Source: Hirudinaria manillensis
Lineage: Eukaryota; Annelida; Clitellata; Hirudinida; Hirudinidae
DNA: 64,000 bases
Assembly (NCBI GenBank): GCA_034509925.1
Contig: CM067527.1
Location: 3,600,001 to 3,664,000 of the forward strand
Direction of reading: 5' to 3'
Shown: piece by piece, positions 36,321 through 47,810 of the stretch
How the letters are laid out: every line of letters starts with the position of its first letter
Numbering within the stretch: the first letter of the stretch is position 1
Translations under genes and position numbers: made by a program
The notes under the pieces: generated by a model
Told to the model about the DNA's origin: nothing
Databases searched by the model: none
The model's input: the letters and a program-made list of their open reading frames with translations, nothing else

Positions 36321-37839
36321 AGTTTGAATGATGAAAGAAATTGAAACTTCTTTTTAAGATAATTAAGAAGTAAATATGAATCAAAAAAGGAAATTATAGA
36401 ATACGATTTTATTCTAAAATTTCATTAATACTTAATCATTTGGAAGATTAAAAAGGTTATTAATAATAAAATGTCGTATAGATACTTTCACTTCACTAGT
36501 TTTGACAATAAATTGATAGGCATTGTTGACGCGCCAAAATATATTTACAATGAATCACAAACTCATCCGAGGTTTTCAAGATATTCTTTCTAATCATTTA
36601 TTCTCCATTCTGGATAGTCCAATTTATTTTGATCATTTGCGTTAAAATAAACCGAAAGCGTGAGCTTGTATTGGCACAAAAATAAAATAAACATTTTTAA
36701 TTCTTGGGAATATTTTGTTCATTCAGGAGAAAGTTTGAACGTGAATTATAAAGCAAAATTATTAAGTACCTTTGAGATAAAGCTCGATATTTGCGTGTGA
36801 TTTTTAGTATGGTTTTATGTTTACGACAAATCTACAAAAAAAAAACATGGAAAAGATTTGTGAAGGAAACGAAATGGGAAATTAACTCAGTAATAATTAA
36901 ATTAATTAATTAGCAATATAATTTAATTATTCATTAATCATCTGGATCCAGGGATCCAACAATATCTTACTTACAACCTCTAAAAATAAAAGCGTTTTTA
37001 AGCTTAAATAATTGTTGCATATTTCTGATAATTTTTATGTAAACGTATGGCATAAACGTGAATTTGCAGGTCCAAAAAGCTCTTTGCTAATTTAAAATAT
37101 TTCTAATTACACCAAATATAATTACATAGTTAATTTAGTCAAGGTATCAGGTAAATTGCTCAGCGATGATCAACCATTAGCATTGCTAATGTGAAAATAT
37201 GCTTAATCATTGAGATCATCAAGTCAACACACGTCTTTACACTTTTTTTTGTGTTTATCAAATTAAAATTTAAAGTGATTTTATTTAAATTGATAGTTTA
37301 GAAAATGCGACTCGTAGAGATAGTCTAGGTAATATATCTGAAAAAAGTATTCTAAGATCAATAATTTCTGCTGCAGACATGGGCGGCAAAGGTTAAATTA
37401 ATTTCATTTACATGTACTTCATTCAATCCTGTGTCTGAAATGCGTGAAAGACAAATGGACTTTTAATTTGTTGCTGACTTTCAGATGTGGCAGGTCAAAT
37501 ATTTATGTACCTGTAAACATATCACAGAGCTCTCAACGTTTTCCTATATATGACCCATACTGTGTAGATTGCCGTTCGCGTCTCTAAATATTTGAGGGTA
37601 ATTTTATTATTTTTCTATTTTATTATTATTTATTATTATCATTTATCATTTTATTATTATTTTAAATATTTATCTCTCTGATATTTAACTTTCAGAGAAA
37701 TAGCAAAGCATTTGTATAAACAATAGTGTGATTATTATAGCATAGACGAAAGGGACGAAAAATTGCATTAATGTAATATTACTTAATGAATTTATAATCA
37801 TTTGATTAAATCCAAATTCGTAGGCAAATTTAATTAAAG
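36321..37839. other. Intergenic, no gene recognised
   Basis: AT-rich DNA between two plus-strand copies, with no supportable exon. A TATATATGA word near 37543 lies about 300 bp before the next start and may belong to its promoter. Confidence 0.4.
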
Positions 37840-38485
37840 ATGAAGATTGCAATCCTTTTGAGCCTTTTCCTCGCAACACTTCTTGTTGTCCGGGCAGGTA
37901 TGTTGTGGTAGTTGTTTAAATACCGATGTGTATATTTGTTTATTATAATTTATTTATTAACAATTATTACAGTTTATTAAATATCGGTAACATTTTTTCC
38001 AGTCGATGAAAAAGCAGAAGTAACCGATGATCTTTGCGGGGTTGGATTTTAAGTTTAAAATCGGATATTAAAATTGGAAAATATTCATTATTGATACTAG
38101 TATTGGTTAGTTAATAATATCAACACGAGGAGACATTGACATAAATTAACATAATTTAGCAAAAATTATTGCGATCGATTTCAATGCTTAAAGAATAACG
38201 AATACTTGTAGGACAAGACATGTTCAGGAGCGCAAGTTTGTCAAAACGACGCATGCGGTTTGTTTATTTACAAATTATAGCTTTCCATTTATTAATTTAA
38301 TTTTAACGAACAAATAATAACGACTTACGATAAAATGTTTTGCTGAAGAAAATTTATGAAAATAAATTTATGAAAACAAAATTAATAAAAAACCAGTTTG
38401 CAGTCCGGTGAGATGCATGATCATGTGTCCGAATGGATTCAAGTTGGATGAAAATGGATGTGAATATCCCTGTTCCTGTGCTTAG
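37840..38485 (+). CDS. Antistasin-type protease inhibitor A3 (P1 Met)
   Basis: A secreted single-domain antistasin-family inhibitor, 76 aa. Exons are 37840-37897 (signal peptide [19 protein letters not shown]), 38003-38040 (acidic N-terminal extension [12 protein letters not shown]), 38212-38257 ([15 protein letters not shown]) and 38397-38485 ([13 protein letters not shown] ... [12 protein letters not shown]). Ten cysteines. P1-P1' aligns as Met-Ile, the pair reported for guamerin, so elastase- or chymotrypsin-like proteases are the likely targets. Its signal peptide differs from the MKILCC type of the other plus-strand copies, so it belongs to a separate subfamily. AATAAA at 38549-38554. 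Confidence 0.92.
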
Positions 38486-40096
38486 TCACGAAGGAATGGA
38501 AAGATCACTTCAACCCCTGTTAAATGATCCATTGGAAAGAAAGTGAAAAATAAATGTTTCAAATAAATTCAAATTATTGAATTATTGGTTCAAATAAAGC
38601 TCATGAATTCAGAATAAATTGTCGCTTTTTTGATCATTTTTCAATTGACTACATCGTTAATCTAGTATTATATAATAAATATTGTTATTTAGTCCTTATA
38701 AGTACCTTATAAATAGTCCCATCGAAATTTGTGGTGCAAGAATTTTAAGCGAGGAGTGCGATTGGTGTTTGAAGTTTCGAAGATCCAAAATTTTTGATTG
38801 TAATCGGTATATAATCATTGTTTATATTTATTTTATAATTTACGAGCGAATAATTTTGCAAAATGTTTAAAAATCCCACAATAACAACTGTGCTTTGTTA
38901 ACAACCCCAAATTCAGAAATGTTTAAAGCCGTTAATATATGATTCGAACAAGTGAAATTAAAAACTACAAAGAAATATAATGCATCGTTGCAACACCCTT
39001 ATTATTGGATACAAGATTTGAAGGGACAAACAATAAACAAATTTTCCGAAAATAATAAAAAAATGTAATAATAAATGGCTATAAACCTTTCGCTCATCCT
39101 GTTCCAGAGCATGTTTCCCTCATGTGCCATTCCTTTATTTATTGATTTATTATTAATTATATTTAATTTGTTAATGAAGCGTTAATTGAATTACGTAAAA
39201 ATTAGAAAAAAGAAGAAGATTACTTTCTGATGTTTTGAAGCTTGAAGGCAGAAAAGCTGTTGCCATTGCGTAGTGTTTTGTTTCAAATTCGAGGTTTTAA
39301 ATTAGTGGATTAAAGCCAGGCCTTAAAGGGTATTGAATGAAAAAATCATGAAATGAAAGAAGTGATGGTACTTTGGCGAAGTCACCTGATTTGTTGGAAG
39401 TCCAGGGATTTCGCAAGCGATCGGTTAAATAGTTACAAAATTAATTATTTGTTGCAGAATGTTTGCTAGGAAATTCATTCTGATTTGATGCTTGGGTATT
39501 GGCTTCAGGTAGCAGGATCAGGTAAGTATTAGCATTTTAAAATTTATTTTAAAAAATTGTTGTAATTTTAAAAATAAAGAAAGGTCTTGAATTTTTGATT
39601 TAATAATAACAATTATGAATTAAACGTTGATAATAATTTATTAAATACTTTAATATTTTTATTAATTTCAATTTAATGTCCCAAGAACATCAAAATATAC
39701 TCTTAAATTTTCACACGTGTAGTAATTAAATATAATTGTTGTTATTGCAGATGGTGTCGGTAAGAAGAAATATTTTTAAAAAATTTTAAAACTTTCCTTT
39801 AACCTACGGAGAACGAGCACGAAATAAATGGTTTTTTAATTCTTAATGTTCATCAAAACATGTCCCACAAGTCAAGTTAAGTTGTATTTTCCAAAAACAT
39901 ATTATATTTATGAAATCATAAATACATCTTGAACCTGAAATTCTATTTAAAGCTATCCATCGCAAGCACATTTACTCGACGACTATTGGTTAACTTTATT
40001 TAACAAAATATTCAACAAGGGTCAAATGTTAAGATTTCATGAATGTATTATTTAATTTTAATAGTTAGGCGGTTAACTTATTTCAGATTACTAACG
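38486..40096. other. Intergenic with possible inhibitor relic
   Basis: AT-rich. A short minus-strand segment at about 39122-39088 resembles the 46-nt inhibitor exon (AAACATGCTCTGGA-like) where a divergent partner would be expected, but it is too decayed to call. TATA-like TATTTAAAG at 39944-39952 precedes the next gene by about 150 bp. Confidence 0.4.
39944..39952 (+). promoter_or_regulatory. TATA box of inhibitor A4
   Basis: TATTTAAAG in a block conserved among the plus-strand copies (TATATAAAG at 43924 and 49720, TATTTAAAG at 35715). An ATTG|GT(T)AA donor-like word lies 38 bp or more downstream, followed by a TTTCAG acceptor just before the ATG, which suggests a short 5' UTR intron. Confidence 0.55.
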
Positions 40097-40907
40097 ATGA
40101 AGATCCTGTGTTGCCTTCTTCTGGCTTCGTTCCTTTTGGTCAGCATTGGTAATACTTTCATTCTTTGTCCTTCGTTTCGTAGTCTTTGGAGGTAATAGCC
40201 GTTTGCGAACGCCTCAGCAATCTTGACTTCATTATTACACCTTTAAAGTGTCTGTCGAATTCAGATAATTATTCAAATTATTGGTAAAATAAATTGAATT
40301 CTTGCTTAAATGAAATTAATTAATCACATTTTAAATTAATTATTGATTATTTCGTTTATAACGCTTGTTAATTATTCAAATTATTAATTAACAATTTATT
40401 AACTAATTTAACCATTAAAAAATGATCTTCTTACAAATTAAGTTTCTCTTGAAATGAAATCAGAAACTGTTTCGGTTCATAGTTATTGCTTTCTGTTGAT
40501 GAGTTGTTAATTTAACAAATACTAAAATATCTTTCATTGTTTACATTTTCAGTTGATTCAGGAACCCTTGAAAATTGCGGGGTTTGATCATTTGTTTTTA
40601 ATTAGTCTATCCATTTATTACTAACAAAATAATTTCGCAATTCGTTAATTTCCACTGAATTAAAAATTTAGGGCGCTAAATGCACAGGAGCCCAATACTG
40701 TTACAAAGACAAATGCGGTTTGGACTTTGTCTAATATTTAAGTTGTACATCCATTATAATATAAATTTGTGTTAATTTTTTATATTTAATAAAGATCTAT
40801 CAAATAAAATATTTCCAGCTTGCTTTCCTAACCGCTGTGCTAAGTTGTGCCCAAATGGCTACAAAGTGGATCAAAATGGATGCGTTTATCCTTGCACCTG
40901 TGCTTAA
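40097..40907 (+). CDS. Antistasin-type protease inhibitor A4 (P1 Ala)
   Basis: A secreted single-domain antistasin-family inhibitor, 71 aa. Exons are 40097-40148 (signal peptide [17 protein letters not shown]), 40553-40581 (DSGTLENCG), 40672-40717 ([15 protein letters not shown]) and 40819-40907 ([17 protein letters not shown] ... [10 protein letters not shown]). Ten cysteines and all splice borders intact. P1 aligns as Ala, which points to an elastase-like target. It is closely related to 44110-44962, with homologous introns. AATAAA at 40973-40978. Confidence 0.92.
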
Positions 40908-41649
40908 AGCTTTCGAACGATGAAGGAAAAAGAAACTTCACCTTAGGAAAATTGAAGAATGAATATTCATTTAATAAAGAAAGAACTCAATTTTATTCAA
41001 AATTTGCAATTATTGGTTAATCATTTGGAAGGTTTAATAGCTTCAGAATAAAATCATATTAAATACTTTGACTTCAATGGATTGCTTAATAAATTGGTAG
41101 GTATTGTTGACATGCCAAAAGATATTTGTAACAATTATACTCGAGATTTTTCAGATATTCATTCTAATTATTGGAAAATAAATATAATATCTGAAATTCA
41201 AATTTCGTCTTGCTTTCCGGGGATCGCTATGCGGATTTAAATGGTCAAACTCAGAATTTTGGGGAATTAAATTTATTATATGGAAACAAAATGCCTGGGA
41301 TTGATATCTTGTGCTTCCAAATAGTCTTGTCTCAACCCTTGTTATTCTTGGATCCTCTATCTATTACATCTCACGTTGTAACCTTAGGGTGTGTAAACTA
41401 ATTAATGTGATGTCAAGTTTATTAGAAGTGTTCAGTTAACATAACTGATGTACGATGGCTGGGAGTTATGAGTTTTGACTGAAGTATTGAGGATGACACT
41501 CTATATATTACGTTTTAAACCCTGTTGCAATTAAAACGCTCAGAATATTATTCATATTAATTATGAAATTAAAATTATAAAATTTATTAATCGCAATTTA
41601 CTTTTAATTATTCTAATTATCTAGGATCAGAGTTACAGCAACGCTTAAT
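40908..41649. other. Intergenic, homologous to the B and C units
   Basis: The 3' flank (to about 41330) aligns with 44963-45330 and 50705-51100, then continues into the decayed minus-strand copy. The middle part of the unit, which carries the small peptide gene in B and C, is missing here. No gene is seen. Confidence 0.5.
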
Positions 41650-41931
41650 GCATGCACCATTCTTACAGATCTGACCTCTAGAGCATGTCCTTACCCTTTT
41701 GTAAACCAAACGTTTAAGCATTTATTAACAATGAATAATTTGGACTTAAGTTCAAGAGCTCAAGCCACAATCTGTAATAGAATTACGAGGTCACTTTTAG
41801 ACTTAATCTATTATTAAGAAATATTATTACTTAGAGTTTAATTGCGCAAGAGGAAAGACTATTGGTCAGATATAAAATCTGAGACATTGGTGACAGCAAA
41901 TAAAAAACGTTCAAAATACAGTGACCTTCAA
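41650..41931 (-). pseudogene. Antistasin-type inhibitor pseudogene (minus copy)
   Basis: Remnants of three exons keep the family order. The signal exon at 41931 starts TTG instead of ATG and hits a TGA within a few codons. The 8-nt microexon 41771-41764 (ATTGTGGC) has lost its GT donor. The 46-nt exon, starting at 41695, has an extra G that shifts the frame and no donor at its end. The reactive-loop exon is absent. It lies head-to-head with 44110, the same arrangement as in the intact pairs. Confidence 0.8.
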
Positions 41932-42638
41932 ACTGAATCTGTTTAATACATCTAATTACATGAACGATTTCTTAACTTGTTCTAAATAATTTTATCTGAA
42001 AATTAATTAAGGATACCTGCTTGTAGAACGAACTCTCTGTTATTGGTCATCCTAAGTTTACCTATAACACAATATAATATTATAAAAAACACATTGCTCA
42101 TTCTGTTACAAAGGTATGCGTTGGACATCATGCGTTGTTAATACCAACATAAATAACGAAAGAAAGTTATTAGGTCATAAAATTTATTGCGCATTTTTGT
42201 CGGCCATAAATCTTGAAACTCTTCCTTATGCGCCACATGTAACAGTTTCCTCAGAGTTTAAAATTATTAATTATTTAATATGAACCGCAAAACGAAATGT
42301 AATTATTTACATTTTGAAATTTAGAAAATCGAAATCTGAGTCGCGGACAACAGTACATTAATATACAGTAATTAAAATTTCATTTTTATTTAATATCACA
42401 AAATCAATACGAAAATACGATTTTTAATAACAAAACTTAGAACTGACTAGATTATTATAATATTATCCATTTACGACTTATGAATCTTAACAAATTTGTG
42501 TACATTCCGTTGTCAACGTTACCTAAATAAATGTTTAAAAGTTGTGAGTTTCAGTTAGAAAATATTGATTGAGTAAATTTAATGACATTTCATAGAAGAA
42601 TTTCAAGAACGGTCTTCAATTTTCGATTAATTAGTAAT

Positions 42639-42697
42639 TATGAATTAAATGTTAATAATTTATTAAATAATTTATTATTTTTATTAATTTCGATTTC
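42639..42697. repeat. Left copy of a 59-bp target-site duplication
   Basis: Matches 43597-43655 over 59 bp with one mismatch. The pair brackets an insertion absent from the paralogous unit, where the sequence is continuous (about 49375-49433). Confidence 0.8.
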
Positions 42698-43596
42698 GCC
42701 ACAACCAGGTTCTGAAGGTGGTTGTGGAGGCAATGAAGTCCGCCAGTGCAAAGGCAAACGCCCGTGAATCAGTTCCGCAAAAGAGAACGTATTTTTTGCG
42801 AGAGGGCAGGGCGCAGTACGCCAAAAATAGGTGTCAAACGCCGAGGAAAAACATCCTGGAAAGTGCCAACGACTGGCGGATCGCCGCCGATATCGAGGGG
42901 ATGAAAGAGTACCCCCAGGCCGTGCGTGAAAGTGGGCGAAGACCAGACGCAGTTATGTCATCCGTCAGGACAGATACCATCGTAATGGTAGAGCTGACAG
43001 TCCCTTGGGAGGACAGAATGGAGCAGAGCAACGTGCTCAAAGAAGACAGATACTCTGAGCTCTCGATGGACCTGACCGACCGGGGATACAAAGTGTACCT
43101 CTTCGCCATAGAGGTGGGTGCACGTGGTTTGGTGGGCAGATCCAGCTACAACTTCCTCAGAGAGATTGGACTGCCCAGCAAGGACAGGACTGCCACAATG
43201 GAAAAACTGTCGGAGGCGGCCGAAAGTGCTTCACAGTGGCTATGGCAAAAGAGAGACAGCCAATAGCGTTGCTCCATAAGGCAACCAATAGCGAGGCTGA
43301 GAAGGTAACCTCCCTCAACCAGGTCGGCGAAAGCCTTCTGAAAGGTCGGCGCACCGGAGCGAGAGCCTTCTGAAAGGTCGGCGCAGGTAGCATACCTGTA
43401 TATGACCGAAGCAGAAGCCGGTTGTCAGTTTTCACCGGTACTCGGCGGAGAGAAGAAAGGTGAATTAGGCTGGAAGGCGGAGACTTAAAGACCCAGCCCC
43501 CGAGAGCGTAAGGAGATCAGGGCCGAAACGCTTGAAGAAGGGGCCACTCCTCTGAGGATTCCCTGCTGGCGCTCCAACAAAGGAGTTTCTTGCATC
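42698..43596 (+). mobile_element. 5'-truncated retroelement insertion
   Basis: An 899-bp block, clearly GC-richer than its AT-rich surroundings, inserted in the array and flanked by a 59-bp duplication. It starts in the middle of an open frame (5' truncation) and ends with a 330-bp non-coding tail holding a repeated GCCTTCTGAAAGGTCGGCGC word (about 43333 and 43365). There is no poly(A). This fits a non-LTR-type retrotransposon copied by target-primed reverse transcription, but the clade is not determined. Confidence 0.75.
42700..43266 (+). CDS. Retroelement Pol C-terminal fragment, PD-(D/E)xK-like
   Basis: Open from the left junction, 188 codons plus a TAA/TAG-type stop. It begins His-Asn-Gln-Val-Leu; with the preceding Arg codon (CGC) at the junction this is an RHN motif. 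Then come RRPDAV, an ELTVPWEDR block and EVGARGLVGRS. RHN plus PD...E is the layout of the restriction-like endonuclease end of several invertebrate non-LTR retrotransposon polyproteins. The reverse transcriptase is missing, so this is a dead fragment. It has no link to the inhibitors. Confidence 0.7.
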   Translation, partial: HNQVLKVVVEAMKSASAKANARESVPQKRTYFLREGRAQYAKNRCQTPRKNILESANDWRIAADIEGMKEYPQAVRESGRRPDAVMSSVRTDTIVMVELTVPWEDRMEQSNVLKEDRYSELSMDLTDRGYKVYLFAIEVGARGLVGRSSYNFLREIGLPSKDRTATMEKLSEAAESASQWLWQKRDSQ

Positions 43597-43655
43597 TATG
43601 AATTAAATGTTAATAATTTATTAAATATTTTATTATTTTTATTAATTTCGATTTC
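43597..43655. repeat. Right copy of a 59-bp target-site duplication
   Basis: See the left copy at 42639-42697; it differs by one base (A/T). Beyond it the sequence resumes the same flank seen uninterrupted in unit C. Confidence 0.8.
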
Positions 43656-43923
43656 ACGTCTCATGAACTTCAAAACAAACTCTTAAATTTTCACATTTTC
43701 AAATTTTTTAGATAATGAAATATTGTTACAGTTGATCGGAAAGAAAACATATTTTTATTAAATTTTAAAACTTAATCATTCACCTGTGAGTACATTGATA
43801 AATGTTTTTTTAATTCTTAATGTTCATCAAAACATGTACCACACGTGAAGTTAATTTGTGTTTTCCAAAAAATAAGTCATATTTATGAAATCATAAATAT
43901 ATCTTGAACCTGAAATTCTAGTT

Positions 43924-43932
43924 TATATAAAG
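43924..43932 (+). promoter_or_regulatory. TATA box of inhibitor A5
   Basis: TATATAAAG about 180 bp before the ATG, in a block conserved in the other plus-strand copies. The downstream ATTG|GTTAAC and ...ATTTCAG|ATTACTAACG-ATG suggest a 5' UTR intron. Confidence 0.6.
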
Positions 43933-44109
43933 CTATTTATCGCGAGCACATTTAATCGAAAACTATTGGTTAACTTTATTTCATAAATATTCAAAATGAT
44001 AATTTCTAATTAATATTAATTTGTTAATTAATGTTCAAATGTTAAGATTTCATGAATGTATTATTTAATTTTAATAGTTAGGCGGTTAACTTATTTCAGA
44101 TTACTAACG

Positions 44110-44962
44110 ATGAAGATCCTGTGTTGCTTTCTTCTGGCTTCGCTTCTTTTGGTCAACATTGGTAAGTTCAAAGCCATTACTTTCATTCTAGTTATTCGTT
44201 CTTCGTTTCATAGTCTTTGGAGGTTCGTTTTCGAACACTTCATTAATCTAGATTTTATTATTTTACCTCTAAAGTGTCTGTTTAATTCAGATAATTATTC
44301 AAATTATTGGTAAAATAAATTGAATTCTTGCTTAAATAAATTAATTAATCACATTTTAAATTAATTATTGATTATTTCGTTTATAATGCTTGGTGATTAT
44401 TCAAATTATTAATTAACAACTTGTTAGTTAATTTAACTATTAAGAAATTACGTTCTTAAAACTTACGTTTCTCTTGAATGAAATCAGAGAAAGTTCGGTG
44501 CATAGTTATTGCTTTCTGTTGATGAGTTGTTAATTTAACAAATACGAAAATATCTTCCGTTGTTTACTGTTTCAGTTGATTCAGCTGAATCAGGGACCCT
44601 TCAAAATTGCGGGGTTTGATCATTTGTTTTTAATTTGTTTATCCATTTATTACTACCAAAATAATTACAAATTTTGTTAATTTCAACTGAATTAAAAATT
44701 TAGGGCGCCAAATGCTCAGGAGGCCAATACTGTTACAAGGACAAATGCGGTTTGGATTTTGTCTAATATTTAAGTTGTACATCCAATATCATAAAAATTT
44801 GTGCTAATTTGTTGTATGGTTATGTATCTATATTTAATAAAGATACTTAATCTATCAAATAAAAAATTTTCAGCTTGCGTTCCTTACCGCTGCCTTAAGT
44901 CCTGTCCAAATGGCTTCAAAGTGGATCAAAATGGATGCCATTATCCTTGCACATGTGCTTAA
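44110..44962 (+). CDS. Antistasin-type protease inhibitor A5 (P1 Leu)
   Basis: A secreted single-domain antistasin-family inhibitor, 74 aa. Exons are 44110-44161 (signal peptide [17 protein letters not shown]), 44576-44613 ([12 protein letters not shown]), 44704-44749 ([15 protein letters not shown]) and 44874-44962 ([17 protein letters not shown] ... [10 protein letters not shown]). Ten cysteines. P1 aligns as Leu, suggesting chymotrypsin-, cathepsin G- or elastase-like targets. Its exon 2 is 9 nt longer than in A4 (an extra Ala-Glu-Ser). The unit C counterpart at 49906 is a pseudogene. AATAAA at 45027-45032. Confidence 0.92.
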
Positions 44963-45439
44963 AGTTTGAACGATGAAGGAAAAAAGAAACTTCACTTTAA
45001 GAAAATTGAAGAATGAATATTCTTTTAATAAAGAAAGAACTCAATTTTATTCAAAATTTGCAATTATTGGCTAATCATTTTGAAGGTTTAACAGCTTCAG
45101 AATAAAATCATTTTAAATATTTGACGGATTGTTTAATAAATTGGCTGGTACTGTTGACATGCCAAAAGATATTTATAACAATTATACTCGAGTTTTTCCA
45201 GATTTTCTTTCTAATTATTGTAAAATGAATATAAAATCTTAAATTCAAATTTGGTCTTGCTTTACTGGATATCATTATGCGGATTTAAACTACCTGGTCA
45301 AATTAAACTGTTTAAAAATTAAATTTATTAGATGGAAAAAATGCTTGGAATTTTCATCGTATGGAATCTCTTTGCTCCGGTTTTTCTGTTAGATCGACTT
45401 AAAATAGGTTGAAAGTTTTGAGTGTCGATGATTCAGACA

Positions 45440-45625
45440 TTTGAAATTAAATTGTAGTTCAGTGGCGAAGTGCCACTGCACAGCATCAAAAGCTCTCATG
45501 GACAGCCGTTCACACCGATACCACTTTGGTTTCGAGGCTATTTCCGTGCCTTTACATCCCTTCGGGATTACATCGAGCACGTAAAATATTAGATAAATAG
45601 ATGTAAATGTAAATGTATTGGTCAC
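45440..45625 (+). mobile_element. Possible tRNA-derived SINE
   Basis: Contains a pol III box A-like TAGTTCAGTGG (about 45452) and a box B-like GGTTTCGAG about 75 bp later, then a tail with ATGTAAATGTAAATGT. The copy in unit C (about 51209-51300) shares the head but lacks a roughly 75-bp part of the tail. Boxes are imperfect and spacing is wider than in a tRNA, so this is tentative. Confidence 0.35.
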
Positions 45626-45886
45626 TCTAGCGAGACCTCAACCAAGACGTCAGTTTTTTTTTTCAAAGCAAATTTCAAGAATTTAAAGCCACTTTGAAAA
45701 TTGAATAATGATTATAAGAATGGAGTCAAAATTAGCTCCAAAGTTCTTGCTTGCACTAATTCTGATTCGATTATGTGATTTCATTCAATGAAATATTGCA
45801 TCCGAGACGTCATCCAAAGACCAAGACTGCAAACAAAAATTACAAACAAAAAGCAGTTCCAACGGTTTAGAAAGGAAATCTAATGG

Positions 45887-46597
45887 TTACGAAATATAAA
45901 TTATAATGTTTGGTATACCGCATTCGAACCAGGAACATCCCAGTGGGTAGGCGCAATTGCTGTTCTGAAAGGAACATCGCATAAGCTCAAGTAATCACAG
46001 ATTATTTGAAAAACTAAGAATAATTAATCAAGTTATTCATAATAGCCACGGAATGTTTCTAACAAAACATCTAAAATTTGGAATAGAAACAATTGCAGTG
46101 ACTAACAAAAAAACAGAATTCTCCCAAATTCCGACCTGCAAATCATTGCAAATGCATAAAAATAAATTTAAGCATTTTAAATTTAGCTGATTTTAAAATT
46201 TAAAAATTGACAATATTAACAATTTGGAAACCAATTTGAACTTTTTAATGACAAAGGGAGGCAAGTTTGAAAACAGGGAATTATATAAAAGTCATTAAAA
46301 TGGCAGGTTTAGCAGGAGACAAAATATGTTTCCAAAATATTTACGTTTATATCTTTATCTATCAAAAACAAATCACCTAAGAGGGATTGAAATAATTTGA
46401 TAAAACATAATTAAACAAATAATTTCATGTAACAAAAAATCTTTTTTTTTCAATTTATTAAATTAATAATATATAAAGAAGCTGTAATATTTATTACAAC
46501 AACTACAGCTATATAGTTATGTCCATTTTGAATGCAGTGACAACTTACCTGAAAAGCACATGACCAAAGCTATCAGAAGCAAAGTGTTCAACGTCAT
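45887..46597 (-). CDS. Small secreted cysteine-containing peptide, copy B
   Basis: Exons 46597-46549, 46135-46107 and 45964-45887 join in frame (phases 1, 0) to 51 aa. Exon 1 is a signal peptide (MTLNTLLLIALVMCFS). Exons 2 and 3 give GRNLGEFCFF and NSNCAYPLGCSWFECG, then a hydrophobic tail IPNIIIYIS and stop. Mature cysteines are spaced C-x5-C-x5-C-x4-C. Synonymous third-position differences from copy C (TGC/TGT, TAC/TAT) support the exon 3 frame. The exon 2 donor is GTTAG, weaker than the GTGAG of copy C. TTTAAAAAG about 55 bp before the ATG is a TATA-like box. I do not recognise the family; an alternative splice at TGCG|GTATAC cannot be excluded. Confidence 0.6.
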
Positions 46598-47810
46598 CGT
46601 CTTGTTTCTACTAAAATTGCAACAGAGTTGAACCACAATGAACCAGTCTTTTTAAAGCATTTAAAAAATTATTAATCACATCAATAATGTGTAAAACAAA
46701 GAAGCAATTTCGAGTAGAAATCATTGATGCAAATGAGAGGTTATTAAGTCCACAGCAGGCTTTAAAGTGATTGAATGACGATGAGCATGCTTTAATCATC
46801 GTACGATAATGATTTTAATAAATAGAGAATTTTAACTTAAATTGGCAATAATAATAGAAACTTTTTGAGTAATGTTTTTGGAAGACTGTAGCTGTTGAGG
46901 ACTTGAAGTTATTAATTTAACTAATTGATTATTTAATATTTTAGCCACTGGAATGGATAATAGCATGTGACGTGGAAATGAAGGACAATAACATCGGGAC
47001 TTGAAATCATCTCCGAATTTTAATTTTCGTTTTTGTGAGAGGAATATTTTATTGATTTTCTTTGCTATTAATTCATTCATTGACACATTTTTATTCAACG
47101 TGTAGGTTCAGAGCACTTGATGCTCGACCGTGTGGACCTTTTTTCAAATGAAATGTGATCGGATTGCTTGTCTCTGATTTAACCCGCTTCACTCGGTACC
47201 AATGTCCACTTGAATTTTAAAAAGAAATGTAGCATTATTTATTATTTTAATTATTCATTTAATTGCGAAGAGCAGATGGACTTGGTATCCTTGATCTTTA
47301 GATGTGCCAATCAATGGTGAACAATGATAATGTATTTCTCAGTATTAACGATTAATTTATTTCCAATATCCATCAATTTACTGGCGCCTACTGGAGATAT
47401 TTACTTTCAAAAAATGACAAATGCATCTTATATGTAGCTGATATCGTTAAATCTATGATCATATAGACCTAATACTTAAAAATCCTTAGAATCCTAATCC
47501 TTAAAAAAATTCCTTTTTGAAAGAAATACTAATATTCAAACTTTCTCAAACGAACTTGGAGTCTTATATTTGTAATTAAATGTCTCTAGATCCATGCTAT
47601 TCCAGATTTTGCAGTAATTGCTTAACTTTATCTGTGTTAATATGTAATAAAAATAAGAAATATAATAAAAAGAAATTACTATTTACTTTAAGACCCTAAT
47701 ACATCTTCAAAGACTTGACATACTTCTTAAATCATAAGGACAAACCTTGGATTTATTTCGTTTGATCCATTTATCTAAACAATTTTACATAAAAATTTGT
47801 CAAAAAGCCA
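46598..47810. other. Upstream block of the small peptide gene, near-identical in B and C
   Basis: From the ATG to about 47200 the sequence is nearly identical to 52490-53110 (a handful of differences), more similar than most of the duplicated DNA. Two minus-strand frames in it (46611-46799, 46832-47098) are preserved between copies only because the DNA is; they lack family features and I do not call them. The rest is AT-rich 3' flank of the minus inhibitor. Confidence 0.5.

Noticed and set aside
46611-46799. 62-codon frame identical in both duplicated units (also 52507-52695)
   Set aside because: Identity reflects near-identical duplicated DNA; it overlaps the TATA-like box and leader of the small peptide gene and has no family features.
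46832-47098. 88-codon frame with a duplicate at 52765-52998
   Set aside because: Conserved only as part of the same DNA block; the C-terminus differs between copies by a frame change, which argues against coding.
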